A stretch of DNA of 32,186 bases. Source: Clostridiales bacterium. Lineage in GTDB: Bacteria > Bacillota > Clostridia > Lachnospirales > Lachnospiraceae. Location of the stretch: contig JAJBTU010000027.1 of the NCBI GenBank assembly GCA_020860715.1, positions 1-32,186 of the forward strand, given 5' to 3'. The notes under the pieces are model-generated. The model ran no database searches and was not told where the DNA came from. It saw nothing but the letters and a program-made list of their open reading frames with translations. A program made the position numbers and the translations under genes. Below are positions 16,969 to 28,711 of this stretch, one piece after another (position 1 is the stretch's first letter; the number at the start of each line of letters is the position of its first letter).

Positions 16969-18072
16969 ATGAAAATCACCTGCAGCAAACAGGAACTTAT
17001 GAAAGCCATCAATATTGTAAGCAAAGCGGTACCGGCTAATACAACCATGCCTGTTCTGAAATGCATTTTTATCGATGCGTCTTCATCTGATATCAAACTT
17101 ACAGCCAACGACATGGAACTTGGGATTGAAACAAGGGTCGATGGAATCGTGACTGAGAATGGCGTCGTTGCCCTTGAGGCAAAACTTTTCTCTGATATGA
17201 TCCGAAAGATGGAGGAGAGCGATGTCACGATCTCTTCTGATGAGAATTACAATACAACCATCACCTGTGAAAAAGCGAAATTCAATATTATGGGACAAAG
17301 CGGAGAGGATTTTCCTTATCTGCCGTTTGTTGAGAAGGATTATCAGGTCGTTCTTTCGCAGTTTACCCTGAAAGAAGTCATCCGGCAGACGATTTTCTCT
17401 ACAGCCGCAAATGATACAAATAAAATGATGACCGGTGAATTATTTGATATCAGAGAAAATCTTCTTCGGGTCGTTTCTCTTGACGGACACCGGATTTCCA
17501 TCCGGAATATCGAACTGAAGGATGCTCTGGAGGCGCGCAGGGTAATTGTACCGGCCAAGACGCTGAATGAGATTTCCAAAATTCTGACCGGAGATACAGA
17601 GGATGAAGTTGATATTTATCTGACAGAAAATCATATTCTTTTTGAATTTGATGAAAGTATCGTGGTATCCAGACTGATCGAAGGAAAATATTTCAATGTG
17701 GATCAGATGATTACGAATGATTATGAGACGAAGGTGAAGGTCAACCGACAGGATTTCACCAGCTGTCTGGATCGTGCAACCCTGATGGTAAAAGAAGGGG
17801 ACAAGCGCCCGATCATTCTGAATATTGCGGACAATGTGATGGAGATGAAGATCAGTTCCCAGATCGGAAAGATGAACGACGTCCTTGATGTTGAGTCGGA
17901 AGGGAAGCAGATCAAGATCGGGTTTAATCCCCGGTTTCTGCTGGATGTGATGCGTGTCATTGATGATGAGGAGATCGATATCTATTATATGAATTCGAAA
18001 GCGCCTTGTTTTATCCGGGATGAGGAGCAGAATTACAATTATATGGTGCTGCCGGTGAACTTTGTGGATTAA
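16969..18072 (+). CDS. dnaN: DNA polymerase III sliding clamp, beta subunit
   Basis: The ring-shaped processivity clamp of replication. The protein has 367 residues from the chosen ATG and the family pattern of three repeated domains. It opens MKITCSKQELMKAINIVSKAVP and ends YNYMVLPVNFVD, close to the usual C-terminal MP(V/I/M)R(L/I) clamp end. The frame is open upstream to 16870, but only the ATG at 16969 has a ribosome site (AAGGGAG, 9 nt upstream) and the standard N-terminus. The structured repeat begins 2 nt after its stop codon. Confidence 0.98.
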   Translation: MKITCSKQELMKAINIVSKAVPANTTMPVLKCIFIDASSSDIKLTANDMELGIETRVDGIVTENGVVALEAKLFSDMIRKMEESDVTISSDENYNTTITCEKAKFNIMGQSGEDFPYLPFVEKDYQVVLSQFTLKEVIRQTIFSTAANDTNKMMTGELFDIRENLLRVVSLDGHRISIRNIELKDALEARRVIVPAKTLNEISKILTGDTEDEVDIYLTENHILFEFDESIVVSRLIEGKYFNVDQMITNDYETKVKVNRQDFTSCLDRATLMVKEGDKRPIILNIADNVMEMKISSQIGKMNDVLDVESEGKQIKIGFNPRFLLDVMRVIDDEEIDIYYMNSKAPCFIRDEEQNYNYMVLPVNFVD

Positions 18073-18074
18073 AA

Positions 18075-18338
18075 GTTCAAAGCAGCAGCAAAATAGAAGA
18101 ACAGACCGTGCAGATTTATCTGCTAAGGGCTGTAATTCTATTTTGGGATGGGAGGGTGCTGCGTGCCAGTGGCACGCGTTTAGCACCGACCGAAGCGGTA
18201 GCGTAGACGCCCATCAAGCCTCAGGTGCTGAGCGCCAGTGGCGCTCGTTTAGCACCGACCGGAGCGGCAGCGGAGAATATGACGCGTTAAGCGGCATATA
18301 GCCTGCGAAGCAGGCGGTCTGTGGCCTGCTGATTGAAC
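18075..18338 (+). repeat. structured intergenic repeat, full copy 2, with internal module duplication
   Basis: A 264-bp element homologous, in opposite genome orientation, to 96-307. The ends are an imperfect inverted repeat (GTTCAAAGCAGCAG and CTGCTGATTGAAC). The first stem here is AAAATAGAA/TTCTATTTT (18090-18098, 18136-18144) plus ACAG/CTGT around the shared GCAGATTTATCTGC: a different sequence from copy 1 but the same pairing. The 49-nt module is present twice (18155-18203, 18224-18272) with six differences, four of which form two compensatory base-pair changes in the 7-bp hairpin. A further hairpin lies at 18301-18315. The element fills the dnaN-S4 gene gap. Confidence 0.87.
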
Positions 18339-18362
18339 TTTAATGTGAGGAAAGTAAGAAAA

Positions 18363-18578
18363 ATGAATATAACAGATATTAAATTGCGGGACGATTACAT
18401 CAAGCTCGGCCAGGCATTGAAGGCAGCCGGCATAGCGGAATCCGGTGTAGACGCAAAATTTCTGATCCAGGACGGGAAGGTTCTGGTGAACGGGCAGGTG
18501 GAGCTGCAGCGGGGAAAGAAGCTGCATGATGGTGACGAAGTGATTTGCGGGGATGTGAATATTAAGATTCATTCATAG
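18363..18578 (+). CDS. yaaA: S4-domain RNA-binding protein (YaaA/RlbA type)
   Basis: A 71-residue protein made of a single S4 RNA-binding domain: LGQALKAAGIAESGVDAKFLI, then DGKVLVNGQVELQRGKKLHDGDEV. Members at this dnaN-recF position (B. subtilis YaaA/RlbA) are linked to ribosome assembly. The ATG at 18363 gives the normal length and has AGGAAAG about 12 nt upstream. In-frame GTG (18345) and TTG (18333) starts exist but the latter lies inside the repeat. It is 28 bp upstream of recF and probably co-transcribed with it. Confidence 0.9.
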   Translation: MNITDIKLRDDYIKLGQALKAAGIAESGVDAKFLIQDGKVLVNGQVELQRGKKLHDGDEVICGDVNIKIHS

Positions 18579-18606
18579 GAATAAGCAGGATGCAGGATGT
18601 AAGTTT

Positions 18607-21824
<3,218 letters not shown>

Positions 21825-21887
21825 ACATATACGACCGTCCAGGGGGACAATTTTGGACACGCTCGCGCGAGCAGGAGGATATAAGTA

Positions 21888-24476
21888 GTGGAAGACAATA
21901 TTTTCGATCAGATTAAGGAAGTTGACTTAAAGAAAACGATGGAGGAGTCGTATATTGATTACGCGATGAGCGTGATCGCGGCAAGGGCGCTTCCGGATGT
22001 GAGGGATGGTCTGAAGCCGGTGCAGCGCAGGGTGCTGTATTCGATGATCGAACTCAATAACGGGCCGGACAAGCCGCACAGAAAGTGTGCGCGTATTGTC
22101 GGTGATACGATGGGTAAGTATCATCCGCATGGAGACAGCTCGATCTACGGCGCTCTGGTGAATATGGCGCAGGAATGGTCGACGCACTATCCGCTTGTGG
22201 ACGGACATGGAAATTTTGGTTCGGTGGACGGCGACGGCGCGGCGGCGATGCGTTATACGGAAGCGCGTTTGAGTAAAATATCCATGGAGATGCTGGCGGA
22301 TATCAATAAAGATACCGTGGATTTTGTGCCGAACTTTGATGAGACGGAGCGGGAGCCGGTGGTGCTGCCGTCGAGATATCCGAATCTTCTTGTGAACGGT
22401 TCCAATGGTATCGCGGTCGGCATGGCGACGAATATTCCTCCGCACAATCTGCGAGAGGTGATTTCCGCTGTCGTGAAAATGATTGACAACCGTGTAAATG
22501 AGGACCGGGATACGTCGATCGAGGAGATCATGGAAATCATCAAGGGACCGGATTTTCCGACCGGCGCGCAGATCCTCGGTAAAAGAGGGATTGAGGAGGC
22601 TTATCGGACAGGCAAGGGGAAGATCCGTGTCCGTGCTGTGACGAATATCGAGACAATGAGCAACGGAAAAAGCCGCATTATTGTGACGGAGCTTCCGTTT
22701 ATGGTGAATAAGGCGCGTCTGATTGAGAAGATGGCGGATCTGGTGAAGGAGAAACGCATCGACGGCATTACTGCGATCACGGATGAGTCAAACCGGGAAG
22801 GTATGCGGATCAATATTGAACTGCGGCGCGACGCGAACGCGAATGTGATCCTGAACCAGCTTTACAAACATACGCAGCTGCAGGATACATTCGGCGTGAT
22901 CATGCTGGCGCTGGACGGCAACCAGCCGAAGGTCATGAATCTCCATGAGATGCTGCAGCTTTACCTGAACCATCAGGAGGAAGTCGTCACCAGACGGACA
23001 AAATATGACCTGAATAAAGCGCAGGAACGCGCTCATATTTTGGAGGGTCTGCTGATTGCGCTGGATAATATTGACGAGGTCATTAAGATTATCCGCGGGT
23101 CACAGACTACGCAGCTGGCGAAAGCCGGACTGATGGAGCGGTTTGGTCTTTCTGACGCACAGGCACAGGCTATTGTCGATATGCGTCTGCGTGCTCTGAC
23201 CGGTCTGGAACGTGAAAAGCTGGAGACGGAATACAAGGAACTGATGGAAAAAATCAAGGAGTACAAGGCAATTCTTGCGGATGAAAAGCTGCTGCTCGGC
23301 GTGATTAAAAAAGAGATCAGTCTGATCGCGGAAAAATATGGTGACGACCGCAAGACGACGATCGGTTATGACGCGACGGAATTTTCTGCGGAGGATCTGA
23401 TCGAGGATGAAAAGGTCGTCATTGCGATGACAAAACTTGGCTATATCAAGCGCATGCAGCCGGATAATTTCCGCAGCCAGAACCGCGGCGGCCGCGGCAT
23501 CCGCGGGATGCAGACTCTGGATGAGGATTACATAGAAGAAATTCTGGTGACGACGACGCATCATTATCTGATGTTCTTTACAAATAAAGGCCGTGTTTAC
23601 CGCCTGAAGGCATACGAGATTCCGGAAGCAGGCCGCATGGCGCGCGGTACTGCGATCATCAATCTGCTGCAGCTGCAGCCGGAGGAAAAGATCACGGCGA
23701 TGATCCCGATCAAAGAATATCAGGAAGGCAATTATCTGTTCATGGCCACAAAGAAGGGACTTGTGAAAAAGACTTCGATCATGGCGTTTGCATTCGTAAA
23801 AAAAAATGGTCTTGCTGCCATTACTCTCCGTGAGGACGATGAATTAATCGAGGTGAAATTTACAGATAATAAAAGAGAAATCTTCCTTGTGACAAAATTC
23901 GGACAGTGTATCCGTTTTAAAGAGACGACGCTGCGTCCTACCGGCCGGACATCGATGGGTAATATCGGCATGAAGCTGGCTAAAGGTGATGAAGTCATTG
24001 CCATGCAGCTGGATATACAGGGAGAATACCTGCTGCTTGTGTCGGAAAAGGGTATCGGAAAGCTGACGAAAACCAGTGAATTTACAACCCACGGCCGCAA
24101 CGGAAAGGGCATGAAGTGTTATAAAATCACGGAGAAAACGGGCAGTCTGGTCGGCGCAAAGGCAGTCTGCCTGGATGATGAGATCATGATGATCAACAAG
24201 GATGGTATTATCATCCAGATGGCATGTGAAGACATCTCCATCTGCAGACGTGCGGCAAGTGGTGTGAAGCTGATGAATCTGGACGTCGATCCGGAGACGG
24301 GCATTGCGGATCAGGTTGCGAGCATCTCGAAAGTGGGAAAGACGCAGCCGCAGGAAGAAATGACTGAAGAAGATTCTGATATCATTGATGAAACGAATGA
24401 CAATGAGGTGTCTGAAGATTCATTCAGTGATAAAGATGGTGATAAGGTGTCCGAAAATTCGCCGGATGAAAATTGA
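21888..24476 (+). CDS. gyrA: DNA gyrase subunit A
   Basis: The DNA cleavage-rejoining and wrapping subunit. It has 862 residues. The start is GTG, with AGGAGG 9 nt upstream. The catalytic tyrosine is Tyr123 ([10 protein letters not shown]). In the quinolone-resistance region [11 protein letters not shown], Ser84 is kept but Gly88 occupies the position of E. coli Asp87. The GyrA box QNRGGRGI, needed for DNA wrapping, lies near residue 531. The last 45 or so residues form an acidic, disordered-looking tail ending SPDEN. It follows gyrB after 63 bp with no terminator visible, so the two are probably co-expressed. Confidence 0.99.
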   Translation: MEDNIFDQIKEVDLKKTMEESYIDYAMSVIAARALPDVRDGLKPVQRRVLYSMIELNNGPDKPHRKCARIVGDTMGKYHPHGDSSIYGALVNMAQEWSTHYPLVDGHGNFGSVDGDGAAAMRYTEARLSKISMEMLADINKDTVDFVPNFDETEREPVVLPSRYPNLLVNGSNGIAVGMATNIPPHNLREVISAVVKMIDNRVNEDRDTSIEEIMEIIKGPDFPTGAQILGKRGIEEAYRTGKGKIRVRAVTNIETMSNGKSRIIVTELPFMVNKARLIEKMADLVKEKRIDGITAITDESNREGMRINIELRRDANANVILNQLYKHTQLQDTFGVIMLALDGNQPKVMNLHEMLQLYLNHQEEVVTRRTKYDLNKAQERAHILEGLLIALDNIDEVIKIIRGSQTTQLAKAGLMERFGLSDAQAQAIVDMRLRALTGLEREKLETEYKELMEKIKEYKAILADEKLLLGVIKKEISLIAEKYGDDRKTTIGYDATEFSAEDLIEDEKVVIAMTKLGYIKRMQPDNFRSQNRGGRGIRGMQTLDEDYIEEILVTTTHHYLMFFTNKGRVYRLKAYEIPEAGRMARGTAIINLLQLQPEEKITAMIPIKEYQEGNYLFMATKKGLVKKTSIMAFAFVKKNGLAAITLREDDELIEVKFTDNKREIFLVTKFGQCIRFKETTLRPTGRTSMGNIGMKLAKGDEVIAMQLDIQGEYLLLVSEKGIGKLTKTSEFTTHGRNGKGMKCYKITEKTGSLVGAKAVCLDDEIMMINKDGIIIQMACEDISICRRAASGVKLMNLDVDPETGIADQVASISKVGKTQPQEEMTEEDSDIIDETNDNEVSEDSFSDKDGDKVSENSPDEN

Positions 24477-24556
24477 TGCGTATGCCATGAAAATGGTATA
24501 GGGAAACAGGTAGTTTATACAGGCAGCTTTAAAAACAACAGAAAAAAGGACAGCAT

Positions 24557-26239
24557 ATGAAACTACGCAGGATGATTGCCATATGGACGGCAAAAATCAT
24601 CAGCGCTGCGTGCAGGATTTCCGGCAGACAGGGCGTCACGTTTGCCGGAAAAGTTGCATTAAGGATTGATCCGAATATACTGAAGGATCTGTCCGCGCAG
24701 GTGCGGGAAAAGATTTTTGTAGTCTGCGGCACAAACGGAAAAACAACGACAAATAATCTGCTTTGTCAGGCAATCGAGACGGAGAGGACAGCAAATAAAG
24801 GTGAAATGTCCGGCGGCAGCCGACCGATGCGGGTCGTCTGCAACCATACCGGCTCGAATATGCTGGATGGCGTAGCGGCAGCTTTTGTACTGGCGGCGAA
24901 TAACGACGGAACGCTGGATGCGGATTATGCCTGTATTGAGATCGACGAGGCGTCCACTCTGCGCGTATTTCCGCATTTTAAGCCGGATTATATGGTGCTG
25001 ACCAATCTGTTCCGTGATCAGCTGGACCGCTACGGTGAGATCGATATCACGATGGATATGCTGAACCGTGCGATGCAGATGGCGCCGGATATGAAGATCA
25101 TTGTGAACGCGGACGACGCTCTGTCCGCGTATCTGGCGATGGAGAGCGGGCATGAATATTTCACGTATGGTATCTCCGAGCAGGTTTTTTCGGAAGAAGA
25201 GTTAGGAGAACAGCATGAGATCCGCGAAGGCCGTTTCTGTAAAAAATGCGGAGCGCGGCTGGAGTATGAATTTTACCATTACAGTCAGATCGGGAAATAC
25301 AACTGCCCGAACTGCGATTTTACCAGACCGGAGGTTGATTTTGAGGCTCTGCATATCGATATGACGGAAGGGCTTTCCTTTGATGTGCTGGAACGGTATG
25401 TTCTTCCGGAGAAAGAGCTGGACAGTGTGGTTACGATTGATGATCTGGCGGCGGGCGATGGCACGGGTTTGGGTCACGAGGAAGAGGCTGCTGCAACAAG
25501 AGAAGACGTGGATGATAAAGCAGGAATCAGTGATAATGAGGCAGAAGCAGAAGAAAAAACGGACATAAATGCAGGAAAAAACAGGATCATTCACAGATAC
25601 GAGAGCAGCCATCTTTTCGCCGATTATCGGGGCTTTTACAATATTTACAACATCCTTGCCGCCTATGCGGCGGGCAGGAGCGCAGGGCTGAAGCTGGCGG
25701 ATTATGAGAAGGTGCTGACAGATTTTCACCCGCAGAACGGACGGATGGAGCATTTTAAAATCAGCGGGAGCGATGTCGTGCTAAATCTTGCCAAGAATCC
25801 GGCCGGATTCAACCAGAATATATCTGCGGTGATGGAGGATAAAAAAGAAAAAGACATCATCATTGTGATCAACGATAACGCGCAGGACGGGACGGATATC
25901 TCCTGGCTTTGGGATGTGGATTTTGACCGGTTTGGGAACAGAAAAGGCTGCGGATCAGAAAAAAAGAATGCGGATTCGGCGGACAGATCAAATACGATCC
26001 GCTCCATCACGGTCAGCGGCATCCGCTGTCAGGATATGCGGCTTCGCATGAAGTATGTGGATATTTCGTGCGAGATGATCGGTGATGTGAAGAGCGCGAT
26101 AGAAGCGCGGCTTGCCGACGGCTGCGGGAATCTCTATGTACTGGTGAATTATACGGCTCTGTTTTCTACGCGGAATATTCTGGCGGAAATGCAGGAAACA
26201 AAGGTACAGAAGTATAGCAGAAACCAGACAGAAATTTAA
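24557..26239 (+). CDS. murT: lipid II isoglutaminyl synthase subunit MurT
   Basis: With GatD, amidates the alpha-carboxyl of D-Glu in lipid II at the inner membrane face. A Mur-ligase fold is visible: P-loop VCGTNGKTTTN (57-67), a central domain with YMVLTNLFRDQLDRYGE (145-161), a four-cysteine zinc ribbon (Cys228, 231, 250, 253) typical of MurT, and the DUF1727 C-terminal domain with NDNAQDGTDISWLWD (439-453), which includes the family's catalytic aspartate region. At 560 residues it is longer than the usual 430-480; an acidic low-complexity insert at about 283-348 and a smaller one near 463-480 account for this. It overlaps or abuts gatD. Confidence 0.96.
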   Translation: MKLRRMIAIWTAKIISAACRISGRQGVTFAGKVALRIDPNILKDLSAQVREKIFVVCGTNGKTTTNNLLCQAIETERTANKGEMSGGSRPMRVVCNHTGSNMLDGVAAAFVLAANNDGTLDADYACIEIDEASTLRVFPHFKPDYMVLTNLFRDQLDRYGEIDITMDMLNRAMQMAPDMKIIVNADDALSAYLAMESGHEYFTYGISEQVFSEEELGEQHEIREGRFCKKCGARLEYEFYHYSQIGKYNCPNCDFTRPEVDFEALHIDMTEGLSFDVLERYVLPEKELDSVVTIDDLAAGDGTGLGHEEEAAATREDVDDKAGISDNEAEAEEKTDINAGKNRIIHRYESSHLFADYRGFYNIYNILAAYAAGRSAGLKLADYEKVLTDFHPQNGRMEHFKISGSDVVLNLAKNPAGFNQNISAVMEDKKEKDIIIVINDNAQDGTDISWLWDVDFDRFGNRKGCGSEKKNADSADRSNTIRSITVSGIRCQDMRLRMKYVDISCEMIGDVKSAIEARLADGCGNLYVLVNYTALFSTRNILAEMQETKVQKYSRNQTEI

Positions 26240-26268
26240 TGAAAGAACCTGGAAAAAGGAGAGCGCAC

Positions 26269-26988
26269 ATGAAACTGACCATCGGGCATCTTTACCCTGA
26301 TCTTTTGAATCTGTACGGCGACCGCGGCAACATTCAGTGCATGAAAAAGCGCTGTGAATGGCGCGGGATTGAGGCCAGTGTGCAGGAATATCAGATCACG
26401 GATGAAGTGAAATTTACAGATCTGGATATCGTGCTGCTGGGCGGCGGTTCCGACCGGGAGCAGATGCTGGTGTGTGAAAAGCTGAAGACCATACGTGAAG
26501 ATTTTTACGCCTATGTAGAGGACGGAGGCAGCGTGATCGCGGTCTGCGGCGGATATCAGCTGCTCGGACATTATTATGACACTTCGGACGGGCGGATCGA
26601 GGGACTGTCTCTGGTGGATCTTTATACGGAGCAGGGCAGTCCGCGCCTGATCTCGAATATTGTCATTTCGAATGATGATTTTCCGTATCCGATCGTCGGC
26701 TTTGAAAATCACGGCGGCAGGACGTTTATCGGAGAAAATAAACCGCTCGGAAAAGTGCAGTTTGGTTTTGGAAATAACGGGAAGGACGGCGCGGAGGGCG
26801 TGCTTTACAAGAATGTCGTCGGCACCTATCTGCACGGTCCGCTGCTTCCCAAGAACCCGCATATCTGCGATTATCTGATCGGAAATGCGCTGGAACACAA
26901 ATATGGTACAAGGCAGCTTGCCCCTCTGGATGATGAACAGGAGCTGGAGGCGAACCGGTATATTGTAGAAAGGTTTACCGGAAAATAA
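26269..26988 (+). CDS. gatD: lipid II isoglutaminyl synthase, glutaminase subunit GatD
   Basis: A class I glutamine amidotransferase that supplies ammonia to MurT. It has 239 residues. The catalytic Cys93 lies in AVCGGYQLLG and His189 in TYLHGPLLP; the N-terminus MKLTIGHLYPDLLNLYGDRGN is family-standard. The ATG at 26269 has AAAGGAG 8 nt upstream and is preferred over an in-frame ATG at 26239 that overlaps the murT stop (TAATG). The murT-gatD pair is a conserved operon. Confidence 0.96.
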   Translation: MKLTIGHLYPDLLNLYGDRGNIQCMKKRCEWRGIEASVQEYQITDEVKFTDLDIVLLGGGSDREQMLVCEKLKTIREDFYAYVEDGGSVIAVCGGYQLLGHYYDTSDGRIEGLSLVDLYTEQGSPRLISNIVISNDDFPYPIVGFENHGGRTFIGENKPLGKVQFGFGNNGKDGAEGVLYKNVVGTYLHGPLLPKNPHICDYLIGNALEHKYGTRQLAPLDDEQELEANRYIVERFTGK

Positions 26989-27039
26989 GCAGACAGGGCA
27001 GCTGTTTTCCTAATTTGTGCAAATAACGCGGAATGCCTA

Positions 27040-27068
27040 TTGACATCCGTATCATAACGCTGTATCTT
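27040..27068 (+). promoter_or_regulatory. predicted promoter of the SAM riboswitch-metK unit
   Basis: A perfect TTGACA (27040-27045), 17-nt spacer, TATCTT (27063-27068), placing the transcript start about 35 nt before the aptamer. Confidence 0.75.
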
Positions 27069-27109
27069 ATGCTGTGTTTCAAGTATACAGCACAATTACA
27101 TATGCTTTT

Positions 27110-27281
27110 CTCTTATTCAGAGTGGTGGAGGTACATAGGATCTGTGAAGCCACGGCAACCCCGGCGCGGGATATCGGAAGATGGATGACGCAATGGAAGG
27201 TGCCAACCTGAGCGAGTGAACTCGAACAATAAGGGGATTTGATGATTGTTTATTGAGTCCGCCTTTTTGGCGGACTCTTTT
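27110..27281 (+). promoter_or_regulatory. SAM-I (S-box) riboswitch with terminator
   Basis: The aptamer opens CTCTTATTCAGAGTGGTGGAG and contains the S-box core AAGCCACGGCAACC, a distal stem near GGAAGGTGCCAACCTG, and a closing P1 strand AATAAG (27228-27233) that pairs with CTTATT (27111-27117 region). An intrinsic terminator follows: GAGTCCGCC, loop, GGCGGACTC, TTTT (27255-27281). By family knowledge, bound S-adenosylmethionine favours the terminator and shuts off metK. The whole 26989-27332 gap is accounted for by promoter, riboswitch and leader. Confidence 0.95.
27255..27281 (+). terminator. riboswitch expression-platform terminator
   Basis: A 9-bp GC-rich stem GAGTCCGCC/GGCGGACTC with a T5 loop, followed by TTTT. 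It forms the off-state of the SAM-I riboswitch upstream of metK. Confidence 0.9.
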
Positions 27282-27332
27282 CATCAGGACCAGCGGAGAA
27301 AAACATACCACTTCAAAGAAAGGATGATTGAA

Positions 27333-28532
27333 ATGGACAGATACTTATTTACTTCCGAATCGGTGACAGAGGGACATCCGGACAAAATCTGCGACCAGAT
27401 CTCAGACGCGATACTGGATGAACTTCTGAAGCAGGATCCGATGAGCCGCGTCGCCTGCGAGACGGCTACAACGACCGGTCTGGTTTTGGTTATGGGCGAA
27501 ATTTCGACCAGGGCTTATGTGGATATCCAGAAAATTGTGCGCGATACGGTGCGCGAGATCGGCTATACCAGAGGAAAGTTCGGCTTTGACGCAGATACCT
27601 GCGCGGTGATCACCGCGATCGACGAGCAGTCGCCGGATATTGCGATGGGTGTGAACAAAGCTCTGGAGGCGCGGGAAAAATCGAACGAGCAGAACATGAC
27701 AGAGGATGAGCTGGATGCGATCGGTGCTGGCGATCAGGGCATGATGTTCGGATACGCGACGAATGAGACAGAGGAATATATGCCGTATCCGATCGCTCTG
27801 GCTCACAAACTGGCGCGGCAGCTTACGAAGGTGCGCAAGGACGGCACTCTTTCTTATCTGAGGCCGGATGGCAAGACACAGGTGACCGTGGAGTATGATG
27901 AGAACGGAAAGCCGTTCCGTCTGGATGCGGTGGTGCTCTCGACACAGCATGATCCGGAGGTATCGCAGGAACAGATTCACAGGGATATTAAAAAATATGT
28001 ATTTGATGAAATCCTTCCGCAGGAACTGATCGATGAGAATACCAAATTCTTTATCAATCCGACAGGACGTTTTGTTGTAGGCGGACCGAACGGCGATTCC
28101 GGTCTGACCGGCCGCAAGATTATTGTAGACACCTACGGCGGATTCGCGAGACACGGCGGCGGCGCTTTTTCCGGTAAGGACTGCACCAAGGTAGACCGTT
28201 CCGCTGCCTATGCAGCGCGCTATGTGGCAAAGAATATTGTAGCCGCAGGCCTGGCCTCGAAATGTGAGATTCAGCTTTCCTACGCGATCGGTGTGGCACA
28301 GCCGACCTCCGTCATGGTGGATACGTTCGGCACCGGAAAGCTGTCCGATGAGAAGCTGACGGATATCATTCGTGAGAACTTTGATCTTCGCCCTGCAGGC
28401 ATCATCAAAATGCTTGACCTGCGCCGTCCGATCTATAAGCAGACGGCAGCCTACGGACATTTCGGAAGAAATGACCTCGACCTGCCCTGGGAGAAAACGG
28501 ACCGTGCGGAGTCGCTGCGGAAGTATCTGTAA
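27333..28532 (+). CDS. metK: S-adenosylmethionine synthetase
   Basis: Makes S-adenosylmethionine from methionine and ATP, the very ligand sensed by its leader riboswitch. It has 399 residues, the usual length. The N-terminal ATP-site motif [13 protein letters not shown] is at 6-18, [15 protein letters not shown] in the middle, and the phosphate-binding loop GGGAFSGKD later. The frame is open back to 27246, but that part lies in the riboswitch terminator. The ATG at 27333 has AAAGGA 8 nt upstream and the standard N-terminus [10 protein letters not shown]. Confidence 0.98.
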   Translation: MDRYLFTSESVTEGHPDKICDQISDAILDELLKQDPMSRVACETATTTGLVLVMGEISTRAYVDIQKIVRDTVREIGYTRGKFGFDADTCAVITAIDEQSPDIAMGVNKALEAREKSNEQNMTEDELDAIGAGDQGMMFGYATNETEEYMPYPIALAHKLARQLTKVRKDGTLSYLRPDGKTQVTVEYDENGKPFRLDAVVLSTQHDPEVSQEQIHRDIKKYVFDEILPQELIDENTKFFINPTGRFVVGGPNGDSGLTGRKIIVDTYGGFARHGGGAFSGKDCTKVDRSAAYAARYVAKNIVAAGLASKCEIQLSYAIGVAQPTSVMVDTFGTGKLSDEKLTDIIRENFDLRPAGIIKMLDLRRPIYKQTAAYGHFGRNDLDLPWEKTDRAESLRKYL

Positions 28533-28549
28533 ATCTATTTTTGTAAATA

Positions 28550-28578
28550 TTCAGAACAGCAGGACACAGACCGCCTTC
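28550..28578 (-). repeat. remnant of the structured intergenic repeat
   Basis: 26 of 29 bases match the end of copy 1 at 96-124 (TTCAGAACAGCAGG, then CAGACCGCC). Only one terminus remains. It starts 17 nt after the metK stop, in the opposite orientation relative to the upstream gene compared with the two full copies. Confidence 0.7.
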
Positions 28579-28637
28579 TATTTTATAAAAATTTTAGATT
28601 CCATCCGCTTTCTTTAGGAGAAATGCGTTATTTCCTA

Positions 28638-28646
28638 TGGTATAAT
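28638..28646 (+). promoter_or_regulatory. extended -10 promoter of the sensor-kinase gene
   Basis: TGGTATAAT: a perfect TATAAT (28641-28646) with the upstream TGn of extended -10 promoters; no good -35 at 17 nt. The predicted start falls at the base of the hairpin 28651-28685. Confidence 0.6.
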
Positions 28647-28650
28647 AAAA

Positions 28651-28685
28651 GCCGTGCCAGACAAATACATTTTTGCTGGTACGGC
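28651..28685 (+). terminator. leader hairpin with U-rich tail (terminator or 5' stem-loop)
   Basis: GCCGTGCCAG pairs with CTGGTACGGC (10 bp, one G-U), with further pairing CAAA/TTTG in the loop, followed by TTGTCTTTT. It lies between the predicted promoter and the kinase ATG. It could end metK transcription, attenuate the kinase operon or protect the mRNA 5' end. Confidence 0.5.
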
Positions 28686-28711
28686 TTGTCTTTTCAGCAG
28701 GGGAGCAGAGA

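Noticed and set aside
27402-28460. Open frame of about 350 codons on the minus strand opposite metK
   Set aside because: Shadow of a highly conserved gene; no recognisable product.
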